The notes beneath the pieces are model-generated. The model was not told the DNA's origin and did no database searches. It saw only the letters and a list, made by a program, of their open reading frames with translations. Of a DNA stretch of 64,000 nt, positions 7,509 through 15,349 are shown piece by piece. Every line of letters starts with the position of its first letter. Position 1 is the stretch's first letter. Origin of the DNA: Inhella sp. (GTDB lineage: Bacteria > Pseudomonadota > Gammaproteobacteria > Burkholderiales > Burkholderiaceae_C); contig NZ_JAPZSY010000038.1 in NCBI RefSeq assembly GCF_027532025.1, positions 1-64,000 of the forward strand, written 5' to 3'. Position numbers and translations under genes: made by a program.

Positions 7509-8197
7509 ACACCGTCTTCCACCGCCTGCGAGGGCCCGTGATCCGCACCCTGGTGCTCAAGGATTGGCAGCTGTTCGAGAAACAGCTGGCCGCTTACGTG
7601 GGCGCCGGCCTCATGGCCTTGGCACTTATGGGGCTCGCCAAGAGTTGGAGCTTTTACCTGGGCTCGTTGCTGCTGATCATCGTGATGGTCGCGGCGTCCT
7701 GCTTCGCAGTGAGCACGGCCTTGATCAACGAGCGCAAGGAGAAGACGCTCGCCCTGGTCATGAGCCTGCCGGTGACGCCTTTCGACTTCTACCTGGCCAA
7801 GTTGGTGGGCAACCTGATCACCTTCGGCGTGCCCTTCACGGTGCTGACCGCCGGCGCCGTGGCCGTCGTGTTGTGGACGCCACTGCCCGACGGCTTGCTG
7901 ACCCTGGTCTTGCTCTTGGCCGGTCACCTGCTGCTGGCCTTCTGCGTGTCGCTGGCCGTGGCAATGCGGGTCGAGTCCGAGGGCTGGAACATCTTTGCCA
8001 TGGTTGGCAGCTCGGTCTTGATCAACCCGTTGCTCATGGCCCTGGGGCAAATCCCGGCCATCGCGTCGCACTGGTCGGGGCCCGAGGTGGTGTGGAGCTG
8101 GCAGGCCGTGGCCATCTTGGCCGGTCAGCTGGGCCTGAGCCTGGCGCTGCTGGTGCACACGGGTTGGCAGCACCTGCGCAAACCCGCCTTCTACTGA
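7505..8197 (+). CDS. ABC-2 type permease subunit
   Basis: The 230-residue product has about six hydrophobic segments (for example YVGAGLMALALMGLA, YLGSLLLIIVMVAASCF, LTLVLLLAGHLLLAF). The cytoplasmic loop NERKEKTLALVMSLPVTPFD is the typical ABC-2 element in which a conserved E/R-rich stretch contacts the ATPase. It is coupled to the ATPase gene by an ATGA overlap and followed after four bases by the acyltransferase gene, so all four genes form one transcription unit. Export of an unknown substrate is the likely role. Confidence 0.88.
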   Translation: MNTVFHRLRGPVIRTLVLKDWQLFEKQLAAYVGAGLMALALMGLAKSWSFYLGSLLLIIVMVAASCFAVSTALINERKEKTLALVMSLPVTPFDFYLAKLVGNLITFGVPFTVLTAGAVAVVLWTPLPDGLLTLVLLLAGHLLLAFCVSLAVAMRVESEGWNIFAMVGSSVLINPLLMALGQIPAIASHWSGPEVVWSWQAVAILAGQLGLSLALLVHTGWQHLRKPAFY

Positions 8198-8201
8198 CGC
8201 C

Positions 8202-9323
8202 ATGCCCACCCGCCTGGACGCGCTGGACCGCCTGCGCGCGGGGGCGATGCTGGCCGGCGTGGCCTTCCACGCGGCCTTGGCCCACAGCCCCATGGTGCAG
8301 CCGCTGTGGCTGACCGCCGACCGCGCCCAAGCCCCCTGGCTGGACGGCCTCTTGTGGCCGATGCACCTGCTGCGCATGCCCCTGTTCTTTTGGCTGGCCG
8401 GTTTCTTCGCGGCGTGGCAGTGGGAGCGGCGGGGCGCGGGTGGCTTGATGCGCGACCGCGTCCGCCGGGTGCTGGTGCCCTTGGTCGTGGGCCTGCCCTT
8501 GATGCACCTGGCCATGGACGCTTTGGTGCAGTGGGGCGTTGCCCACGTGCAGCACCCGTCGCCGCTGATGGGCTGGGTGCGCCGGGCCTGGGCCGAGGGC
8601 TGGCCCTCCCCCCCGCCCAGCCTGGGGCACCTGTGGTTCCTGGCCTACCTGTTGCTCTTCACCGTCTTGCTGTGGGTGGGGCGCACGCTGGTGCCGCTGG
8701 CTTGGCGGGCCCGTTGGTCGGTGCCCAGCCGGGGCGCCGGCGCCCTCGGGCTGTTGGCCCTGCCGGTGTTGTTGGTGCCGGCCTTGGCCGCGGTGCCCGC
8801 GCCGCACCCGGCGCCCGAGGCGCTGCTGCCGCAGCCCTGGGCCATCGCGTTCTACGGCACCTTTTTCGCGCTCGGCACGGTGTCCCGTCCGTGGCTGACG
8901 GTGCTCGCCCGCAAGAAGTGTTGGCTGGGGCTGGGGCTTGGGGCGGGGCTGGCCATGGTGGGCTTTGTGCTGCTCTTGCCCCGCCCGGTGCCGCCCGGCG
9001 ATTGGGCGGTGGCGGCCGTCTCCAGCGTGGCGGCCGTGTGGGGGTGTGGGGCCGTGGTGGGGGCGGCCTGCGCGTGGCAGGCGCCGATGGGGCGGGCGAT
9101 GCGCTTCCTGGCCGATGCCGCCTACTGGGTCTACCTCGTGCACCTGCCGATCTTGCTGGCCCTGCAGCTGGCGACGATGGACCTGGACTGGCCTTGGACC
9201 CTCAAGCTGCCGCTGGTGCTGGGCCTGACCTTGGGCCTGAGCCTGGGCACCTTCGCCCTGTGGATTCGCAACGGCGTTTGGGGCCGCTGGCTGCTCGGGC
9301 GGCGCGAGGCCGCCACGGCCTGA
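8202..9323 (+). CDS. Acyltransferase-3 family membrane protein (OpgC-like)
   Basis: The 373-residue protein is an integral membrane acyltransferase: RLDALDRLRAGAMLAGVAFH with the conserved N-terminal His, and about ten hydrophobic segments, including PLFFWLAGFFAAWQW with the RxxLPLFFxxAGxF style of the OpgC/OatA superfamily. Members O-acylate glucans, peptidoglycan or other envelope sugars. It is the last gene of the gntR-ABC operon, starting four bases after the permease stop. Its co-regulation with an exporter suggests envelope modification tied to export, but no substrate can be named. Confidence 0.85.
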   Translation: MPTRLDALDRLRAGAMLAGVAFHAALAHSPMVQPLWLTADRAQAPWLDGLLWPMHLLRMPLFFWLAGFFAAWQWERRGAGGLMRDRVRRVLVPLVVGLPLMHLAMDALVQWGVAHVQHPSPLMGWVRRAWAEGWPSPPPSLGHLWFLAYLLLFTVLLWVGRTLVPLAWRARWSVPSRGAGALGLLALPVLLVPALAAVPAPHPAPEALLPQPWAIAFYGTFFALGTVSRPWLTVLARKKCWLGLGLGAGLAMVGFVLLLPRPVPPGDWAVAAVSSVAAVWGCGAVVGAACAWQAPMGRAMRFLADAAYWVYLVHLPILLALQLATMDLDWPWTLKLPLVLGLTLGLSLGTFALWIRNGVWGRWLLGRREAATA

Positions 9324-9327
9324 GGCC

Positions 9328-10206
9328 TCACATCGTGGTGTCGGGGCCGCGCGCCAACGGGTCGCCCGCCAGGTCGCGCAGCAGGCGCATCGTGGGGATG
9401 GGTCCCAAGTTGAGCAGGTCACCGATGTCGCGCACATCGTCGGGGATGCCGGCATTGCCCCACCCTGACATGCTGTGACGGGCGGTGCGGGTGGCCAGTT
9501 GGACGCAGCGCTCTTGGGCGTCTTGGGGGTCGCGGTCGTCGAGCAAGTGGGCAAAAACGGCGGGCAAGTGCCACGCGCGCATCAGGTCCTTCTGCACGCT
9601 CATGAGGTCGGTGCCCAGCACCATCTGCTGTGCGGCCTTGCTGCGCAGGGTGGGGTCGAACTTTTGGTGGGCGCGAATCTGCTTGGCCAACTCGGGCGCA
9701 TGGCACCACAGCAGCAACTCGGCAAAGTCGTGCAGCAAGGCGGCTTGGTGCAGGATGTTGGCATCCGGGTCCGCTCGGTGGGCGGCGAAGCCCAAGGCAA
9801 AACGCGAGGCGCGCTCCAAGCGGCCCAGCACGGCGTCCACGCCCTCCAGGGCTTCCGCATCGCCTGCCAGCCATTCCTCCAGCGTGGGCTGTGGCCCGAG
9901 CAGGGAGAAAAAGGGGGTGATGCCCATCAGCACCACGGCGCTGGTCAGTGTTTCGGCGTCGTTGGTGCGCCGCATCCGGTTGAGGTTGGACGCATGGATC
10001 AGCACCTTGAGCGTGAGCAGCGGGTCGTTGTCGAAGGTTTGCCCGATGAGGTGAGCGTCGACAGCGTCTTCGTCGGCACGCAAGCGCTCCAAGGCTTCCG
10101 CGCTGACGGCCAAGACGGGGAACTCGTGCTTGCGGAAACGCTCGACCCAGTCCTCGTGGCGTCGCAGAGGCTGGGTGAGGAAAGGCGCGCGGGGCAGAAA
10201 GTCCAT
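9328..10206 (-). CDS. HDOD domain protein
   Basis: The 292-residue protein carries an HDOD region (FDNDPLLTLKVLIHASNLNR, then LVLMGITPFFSLLG and ILHQAALLHDFAELLLW), which is the degenerate HD-type fold used as a signalling scaffold in Proteobacteria. No GGDEF, EAL or receiver domain is attached. The Asp-containing LLHDFAELL retains part of an HD motif, but full metal ligation is not evident. It is convergent with the acyltransferase gene, with four bases between the stops. Start is placed at ATG 10206 (MDFLPRAPFLTQP); an in-frame ATG 19 codons further upstream is possible, and neither has a strong ribosome-binding site. Confidence 0.82.
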   Translation of the reverse strand: MDFLPRAPFLTQPLRRHEDWVERFRKHEFPVLAVSAEALERLRADEDAVDAHLIGQTFDNDPLLTLKVLIHASNLNRMRRTNDAETLTSAVVLMGITPFFSLLGPQPTLEEWLAGDAEALEGVDAVLGRLERASRFALGFAAHRADPDANILHQAALLHDFAELLLWCHAPELAKQIRAHQKFDPTLRSKAAQQMVLGTDLMSVQKDLMRAWHLPAVFAHLLDDRDPQDAQERCVQLATRTARHSMSGWGNAGIPDDVRDIGDLLNLGPIPTMRLLRDLAGDPLARGPDTTM

Positions 10207-10270
10207 CGGGGCCAATGCCTGAGCAAGGATCGGACCATGATAAGCCGACCCTGCTCCGGGCATCGGTCGA

Positions 10271-10525
10271 TCAAAGCCGCTCAAGCCCCTGCAAAAACGT
10301 GAATCGGCGCAGCCCGTCCTCGTACAGCACGCCATGGCCTGTCGTCGGGTCGTGGCGGAACTCCAGATGGGGTGTGGCCTGCGCTTCGACCGCGGGGGCG
10401 GTCTGCAGGCGTTGAGCCCAGGCGTCGAGCCCGAGGCTCAGGCGCTGGAGGCATCGGGCCAAGGCGACGCGCAAGGGCGCGTCGGTTTGGGTGGCGTGGC
10501 GGGTGGCGAGGGGCGAGGCGTGCAT
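10271..10525 (-). CDS. Small uncharacterised protein (84 aa)
   Basis: The ATG at 10525 has GGAG five bases upstream, and the frame is open for 84 codons. The C-terminal part reads LEFRHDPTTGHGVLYEDGLR and has the look of a short beta-rich domain in which an acid residue and glycine follow GVLYEDG. No signal peptide or membrane segment is visible. It follows the 61-residue gene on the same strand, 30 bases apart, and is probably co-transcribed with it from the palindrome-rich region at 10759-10802. Function unknown. Confidence 0.6.
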   Translation of the reverse strand: MHASPLATRHATQTDAPLRVALARCLQRLSLGLDAWAQRLQTAPAVEAQATPHLEFRHDPTTGHGVLYEDGLRRFTFLQGLERL

Positions 10526-10555
10526 GGTGTTCTCCGTTCGCCGCCGAAAGGCGGC

Positions 10556-10741
10556 TCAGTCTTGGGGCGTTGGGGGGTGCAGGTCGCGCAAGGCCAGGCG
10601 CATTTGCGACTGGGCGGCTTGGCGAGGGTGGGGGACTTGGTGGCGGCCGGCTTGCCGCATCAGCGCGGGCGCGACCACCGGGTTGCGCGGTTTGCGCAAG
10701 GCCTTGGCGGGTTGGCTGCGGGGGTTGGTGAAGGTGGGCAT
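10556..10741 (-). CDS. Small basic uncharacterised protein (61 aa)
   Basis: The ATG at 10741 has a strong Shine-Dalgarno (GGAGATCACC just before it). The 61-residue product is very basic (KALRKPRNPVVAPALMRQAG and following) with no hydrophobic segment, so a nucleic-acid or ribosome contact is conceivable but unproven. It sits directly behind an FNR-like site and a perfect inverted repeat, and heads a two-gene unit with the 84-residue gene. Its size means it is easily missed in automated annotation. Confidence 0.6.
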   Translation of the reverse strand: MPTFTNPRSQPAKALRKPRNPVVAPALMRQAGRHQVPHPRQAAQSQMRLALRDLHPPTPQD

Positions 10742-10758
10742 GGTGATCTCCTGAGCAA

Positions 10759-10802
10759 CACTGTCTGATAAACAGTGCGCAAATGATAAAGATCACTTGC
10801 GC
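10759..10802. promoter_or_regulatory. Nested palindromes with FNR-like box upstream of two small genes
   Basis: Three symmetric elements share 44 bp. CACTGT (10759-10764), seven bases, ACAGTG (10772-10777) is a perfect inverted repeat. GCGCAA (10777-10782) pairs with TTGCGC (10797-10802). Between those arms lies ATGATAAAGATCAC (10783-10796), matching the FNR consensus TTGAT-N4-ATCAA at eight of ten positions. The gene at 10741 begins 18 bases beyond. Oxygen-responsive control of the small genes is inference. Confidence 0.45.
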
Positions 10803-10839
10803 AGGAAATCAAGTCCCAAGGTGTGGGGACGACGCCACG

Positions 10840-11406
10840 TCAGCGCTTCTTGGGGGTCTTCAGGGGGGCGATGCCGGCGGCCGCCTGTTGCCAGGCGCTG
10901 CGGCTGTCTTCGTTCTGCGGCGCCGGGCGCGGGGCGGCGGGGGCTGGACCGGGCGGCGGTGTGAGCACCTCGCCCAGCAGGTCCAACAGGCGCGTGCGGG
11001 CGCGCTGGGGGTGGCGGCGGTAGTAGGTCAGCACCAAGCCGACGATGAAGCGCTCGTCGTCGTCCTGGGGCACGCTGGGGCTGCTGTCTTCGGGCCTTGG
11101 GTTGGGCGTGCCAGGGGCGGCCGTTGGCGCCGAAGGCGCCTCGCGCGGGTCGAGGTCCATCCAGCCGCGGGGCTTGTGGCAGCACTGTTCGAACTGCCGC
11201 GCCAAGCGCTCACCGATCTGGCGCGAGCGGCTCTTGATTTGGCTCCAGTAGCTGGGCTGGATGAGCACCCGCTCGGCGAAGCGCCGCTCCAGCCCGCGAA
11301 GGGCGGCGGCATCGGGGTGCTTGATGGTGGCGGCGACGAATTCGTCGAACAGGCGCAGCGCGTTGTCCAGACGGATCTGCGCCACGTCGCGGGGCGCGGT
11401 CGGCAT
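10840..11406 (-). CDS. Small HTH-like regulator candidate (188 aa)
   Basis: The first 95 residues contain FAERVLIQPSYWSQIKSRSR followed by QIGERLARQFEQCCHKPRGW. This reads like an XRE/phage-repressor helix-turn-helix in which 'xxYWSQIKS' is the recognition helix and 'GERLARQFE' the following helix. The middle is proline-rich and disordered. A second helical part (ERFIVGLVLTYYRRHPQR) precedes a low-complexity basic tail. DNA binding is therefore suggested, not shown. Start is the ATG at 11406. It is transcribed towards the two small genes, and 98 bases containing palindromes separate them. Confidence 0.65.
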   Translation of the reverse strand: MPTAPRDVAQIRLDNALRLFDEFVAATIKHPDAAALRGLERRFAERVLIQPSYWSQIKSRSRQIGERLARQFEQCCHKPRGWMDLDPREAPSAPTAAPGTPNPRPEDSSPSVPQDDDERFIVGLVLTYYRRHPQRARTRLLDLLGEVLTPPPGPAPAAPRPAPQNEDSRSAWQQAAAGIAPLKTPKKR

Positions 11407-11450
11407 GGGGGCGGATGATAAACGGCGCTTGCCTGGGCTTCTGCCGCGCA

Positions 11451-11480
11451 GACTCCTAGGCGTCCGCGGCAGACTCCTAG
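11451..11480. repeat. Tandem pair of GACTCCTAG elements
   Basis: Two copies of GACTCCTAG (11451-11459 and 11472-11480) lie 21 bp apart, each preceded on the plus strand by a GC-rich GCGCA/GGCA context; the second one supplies the tamB stop codon. The same 9-mer occurs in reverse orientation near 1921-1929 and 38910-38918, always between genes or at a gene end. It looks like a dispersed intergenic motif of this genome. Confidence 0.5.
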
Positions 11481-14400
11481 TCGAAGCGCCACAACCACAG
11501 CGCGTCCACCGCGCTGTTGGTGCCGCTCTGGGCGCGCAGGCGGAAGCGCTGTCCCAGCCGGTAGACGAGTTGCCAACTGCCGGTGGCGGTGTTGAGGCTG
11601 CGCTCGTAGCCCACGCTCCAGCGGCGGGACAACTGCGCGCCCAGGCGCAAGGTGGTGCCGGCGTCGTCGCTGTTGCTGACGCTGAATTCGGTCAGACCGA
11701 GTTTGTCCAGCAGCTGCGTGGCCGGGTTGTTGCCCTCGCCCGAGACCAAAGCCAGGGCGGCCCGCTGCAGCAGGGCGGTGTCGTTGCGGCCCAGTTCATC
11801 GGGGGCGCGGCCGAGCAGCAACCAGGCGAGTTTGTCGTTGTCGGGCATGTCGGGCTCGCTGTAGAGCCGGATGCGCGGCGATTGCGCGCTGCCCGTGGCC
11901 CGCACGCCCACGCGCACCTCGACGTCGGGACGCAGGGCCAGGATGTCGAGCCTGGGGTTCTCCAGGGCGCCGGTGAAGCGAAGTTCGCCACTTTCGATGT
12001 CCAGCGTCTGGCCATAGGCCTTGTAGCGGCCACCGCCCATTTCGATCTGACCGGTCCATTGCGCGGGGCGACCCTCCTGTTCTTGCACCTGCAGCTGCCC
12101 CGTCAGGCGCGAGGCGAGGCCGCGGCCTTGGACGCGCAGGCGCTGGCCGAGGTCGAGTTGCAGCACGATGTCCCGCTGCCAGGGCGAGGTGGCGGCCTTG
12201 CTGGCGCCGTGGCCCCGTGCGGCACGGCGCACGGTGATGTCGTCGTCCAAACTGGGTGCGTCGCCTTCGCTGATGTCGAAGACGCCCTGGTCGGCCCGGA
12301 GCTGGCCGCGCAGGTGCACTCGGCGGGCGTCGAGCTGGGCGCTGGCATCGCCGCTGACGGTGAGCTGGCGGTCGAAACGGTTGAACAGCCGAAACTGCTC
12401 GGCTTGCATCTGCAGTCGGGCCTGGGGTTGGGCTTGGCCCCAAGTCCATTGGCCCTGGGTGGTCCAGCGGCCGCCGCTGTCGCCCTCGCCCAGGCCTTGC
12501 AGGCGGGCTTCGTCCAGCACCAGGGCGTTTTCGTCGAAGTGCCAACGCACGACGCCGTTTTGACCGCCGAGCCCGCTGGCGGCGTGCTGCAGCCGAACGA
12601 GGTCGAGGCGGCCTTGGCCCTTGAGGCGCGGTTGCGCGCGGGTGCCGCTCAAGCGGGCCTCCAATGCGGCGCTGCCGCGCCACTGCAGGCCTGCGGGCAG
12701 CCAGGGTTGCAGCAGGTGGAGTGCCGGCAGTCGCGATTGGAGGTGACCGTCCAGCACGCCCTGTGGGCTGGCCCGTGCGAGGACCTGGGCTTCGCCCAGC
12801 ACGGGGCTGCCGAAGGCCAGTTGGGCTTGGGTGGCGCCGCCGGCCGCGTGCTGCACTTGGGCGCTGAGGGTTTGCAGGCCCAGGGCCTCGTCGTTGAGCA
12901 GCAGGTCGCCTCGGAGTCGTTCGACGCTCAGGCTGCCCGCCCCGCGCTCCCATTTCAGTTGCAGTTCGGTCAACAGGTCGCCCCGCCAGCCGGCTTCGGG
13001 TTGCCAGCGGGCCAGCCAGCGGGCGGCTTGCACCTGCCCGCTCAGCTGCAGCCGATGGCCGGCGCCAGCGGCGCGGGGGTCGTACTGCCCCATGGGGTTC
13101 GGGAAGCGTTCGCCCAGGATCATGAGGTTCCCCCCTTTCAGGGCGACGACGGGGCCGTCGGCTTGCCATTGCCACGCGAAAGCGTCCCAGCGCAACCAGT
13201 CGCTGCAGTCGGCCGGGCCTGAAGATGAGTTGACAGCGGGCTTCAGGCTGGTTCGCCAGCCCTCGGCGCCCCAGCGGTTGGGGGTGCGGCTGGGGGCTGG
13301 CCCTTGGCCCTCGAAACGCCAGGCTGGCACCGGCTGCCCGGCCCAGGTGAGGGGGCTGCGGCCGAGCACGTCCCACTGCCAAGGTTGTTGCAGGCCGCCT
13401 TGCAGTCGGCCTTGGGTCAGCTGCCAGCCGTCGGCGCTGGCCTGCCGCCACTGCAGTTGACCCTGGCCGTCGGCCCAGCGGGCTTCGGCGTGGGCCAGGG
13501 ACCAGGGCTTATCGTCTGGCTGGGCTTGCCAGTGAAGATCGCTGAATTCGGCTTGGACGAGGGCCTGGGCGGGGTCGTCCCAGTGGTTGATTCGACCTTC
13601 GCTGCGTCCTGCCACACGGTGCGACCAGGGTTGCCACAGGGTGTGCAGCGCCGCGAAGCTCGGCACGCGCCACTGCAGGCTTTGCGGCATCCAGGCGTCG
13701 GCCTGGGTCCATTGGCCGACGTTGCGCAGGGGCGGTGCCGGGCGCCCTTGGGCCTGCGCCTCGGCGGTGTGGGCCCCGGTGGCCGCTTGGGCTCGGACCT
13801 GCCACGCGCTGTTTTGGGCGTCGGCTTGCCAGTCGAATTGGGCTTGGATGGGCAGGTCGCCCAGCGAGCTGCCCTCGTCCAGGCGCAGCGCCACGCGCCC
13901 GCCCAGGTGGGTGGTGTTTTGCGTCAGCGAGGCCTGCAACTGGCCGGTGCCCCGCAGCGGCCAGGGGGCATCGGGGATGGGAAGGCGCAAGGCTTGCGCC
14001 TGGGCTTCGATGTCGACCTGCCAGCCCTGGGGCTGGGCCTGCCAGCGGCCGCGCAGTTGCAGCTGGCCGTCGTTGCGCCCCTGGCTGAGCGTGGCTTGCG
14101 GCACCACCAGCAGGGGGCCTTCCGGTGGCGACGACAGCTGGGCTTGCGCCACAAGGCGCCAGGGCGGGGCGCCCGGCTGCGTGGGGGCGGCGTCCACGGT
14201 GCCATCCAGGTCCAAACGGCCGTTGGCGGGCGAGCGGGCAAGCCGGAGGGGCCCGCTCACGCGCCAGGCGGGCCAGGTCGCGTCCAGCTCGCGCAAGGCG
14301 ATGGCGTCGAGCCGGATGGCGGCGCGCGCTTCAGCGTCCCCCTGGGGCCAGGCGAAGGGTTGGGTGAGGGTGATGCGGCCGGTGCTGCCCAGCAGGCGCA

Positions 14401-15349
14401 GGTCCAAGGCATCGAGTTGGGTTTCGTTCCAGCGGCCCGGCACCACGTGGGCCGACAGCGAGAGCTGTCGCACGGGCCAGCCGGATTGGTCGAGCCGGCG
14501 CGCGGCGGCATTGCTCACTTGGGCTTGCAGCACCATCGCAGGCCCTTGCGCCGCAGGCTCCAGGCGCAGGTCGCCGGTCAGCGCGGTTTGCGGGGCCTGG
14601 GGGTGCAGTTGGCGCAGGTCCACCCCCTGCAGCGTGGCCTGCAGTCGATGCACCGGCTGCGCCGCCAGCGGCGCCAACTCGGCGCGCAGCGTGACGGGCG
14701 TTTGCGGCCCGGCGATGAGTTGGGCTTGCACGGGCCAGCGCGCCAGCGGGCCGTCGCCTTGCAGTTGGAGGGCCCCGTGCGGCGTTTGAGCCTGGGCGTG
14801 GACGCGCAGCCGGTCGGGGCCGCGCAGCGCCAGCTCGCCCTGGCATTGCCAGCCCAGTTCGGGCAGGCGGAGCTGGTGCAGGCGCAAGCCCAGCACCTCG
14901 TCGGAGCCGCCCAGGCTGAGGCGGGCGTCCAGCCCGCTCATCGGGTGACCTTGCACCGTGAGGGTTTGGATCTGCACACGCTCCAGCGTGAGGCCCCAGG
15001 GGCTGCGCAGGCGGGCGACCAGGGCCTCGGGCGAGGGAGCGGAGGTCGGGCTGGGCTGGGTTTGCAGGCTCAGCGCCTGGGCTAGGACGGCGGTGTGCCA
15101 GCCTCCGTCTTGCCAGCGCAAGGGTGCCAGTTGAAGCCCACGCGCCTGAAGGGTCAGGGACGGATCGCTGAGCGCCACACTTTGGGCCTGCAGCCCCGTC
15201 CACAGGCTGCCGGAGAGGCCCTCGGTGCGGATGCCTTGCCGGGCCAAGAGCCAGGCCAGCACGGGCGCGCTGCCAGCGGCGAGCACGCCCAGTCCGACTG
15301 CCATGGCGGTGCCGCCCAGCGACCATGCCCAGCGCGCGCGGCGGCTCAC
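11477..15349 (-). CDS. tamB: Translocation and assembly module protein TamB
   Basis: The 1290-residue product begins with a single membrane anchor (about residues 8-33: WSLGGTAMAVGLGVLAAGSA), followed by a very long beta-rich body and the conserved C-terminal DUF490 region (RLTGQLQVQEQEGRPAQWTG, then ALENPRLDILALRPDVEVRV and PDNDKLAWLLLGRAPDELG). TamB spans the periplasm and works with TamA in outer-membrane protein insertion and phospholipid transfer. Length agrees with the family (about 1250-1300). It starts with GTG, overlapping the tamA stop by three bases (GTGA), so the two are coupled. The end of the protein reads LVYRLGQRFRLRAQSG and closes with an aromatic residue pair (RFD). Confidence 0.95.
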   Translation of the reverse strand: MSRRARWAWSLGGTAMAVGLGVLAAGSAPVLAWLLARQGIRTEGLSGSLWTGLQAQSVALSDPSLTLQARGLQLAPLRWQDGGWHTAVLAQALSLQTQPSPTSAPSPEALVARLRSPWGLTLERVQIQTLTVQGHPMSGLDARLSLGGSDEVLGLRLHQLRLPELGWQCQGELALRGPDRLRVHAQAQTPHGALQLQGDGPLARWPVQAQLIAGPQTPVTLRAELAPLAAQPVHRLQATLQGVDLRQLHPQAPQTALTGDLRLEPAAQGPAMVLQAQVSNAAARRLDQSGWPVRQLSLSAHVVPGRWNETQLDALDLRLLGSTGRITLTQPFAWPQGDAEARAAIRLDAIALRELDATWPAWRVSGPLRLARSPANGRLDLDGTVDAAPTQPGAPPWRLVAQAQLSSPPEGPLLVVPQATLSQGRNDGQLQLRGRWQAQPQGWQVDIEAQAQALRLPIPDAPWPLRGTGQLQASLTQNTTHLGGRVALRLDEGSSLGDLPIQAQFDWQADAQNSAWQVRAQAATGAHTAEAQAQGRPAPPLRNVGQWTQADAWMPQSLQWRVPSFAALHTLWQPWSHRVAGRSEGRINHWDDPAQALVQAEFSDLHWQAQPDDKPWSLAHAEARWADGQGQLQWRQASADGWQLTQGRLQGGLQQPWQWDVLGRSPLTWAGQPVPAWRFEGQGPAPSRTPNRWGAEGWRTSLKPAVNSSSGPADCSDWLRWDAFAWQWQADGPVVALKGGNLMILGERFPNPMGQYDPRAAGAGHRLQLSGQVQAARWLARWQPEAGWRGDLLTELQLKWERGAGSLSVERLRGDLLLNDEALGLQTLSAQVQHAAGGATQAQLAFGSPVLGEAQVLARASPQGVLDGHLQSRLPALHLLQPWLPAGLQWRGSAALEARLSGTRAQPRLKGQGRLDLVRLQHAASGLGGQNGVVRWHFDENALVLDEARLQGLGEGDSGGRWTTQGQWTWGQAQPQARLQMQAEQFRLFNRFDRQLTVSGDASAQLDARRVHLRGQLRADQGVFDISEGDAPSLDDDITVRRAARGHGASKAATSPWQRDIVLQLDLGQRLRVQGRGLASRLTGQLQVQEQEGRPAQWTGQIEMGGGRYKAYGQTLDIESGELRFTGALENPRLDILALRPDVEVRVGVRATGSAQSPRIRLYSEPDMPDNDKLAWLLLGRAPDELGRNDTALLQRAALALVSGEGNNPATQLLDKLGLTEFSVSNSDDAGTTLRLGAQLSRRWSVGYERSLNTATGSWQLVYRLGQRFRLRAQSGTNSAVDALWLWRFD

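Noticed and set aside
10759..10777. LexA box
   Set aside because: CTGT and ACAG are separated by seven bases; the LexA form CTGT-N8-ACAG needs eight.
11261..13222. 653-codon plus-strand frame across tamB
   Set aside because: It lies opposite the well-supported tamB gene and encodes no recognisable domain; long antisense frames are expected at this GC content.
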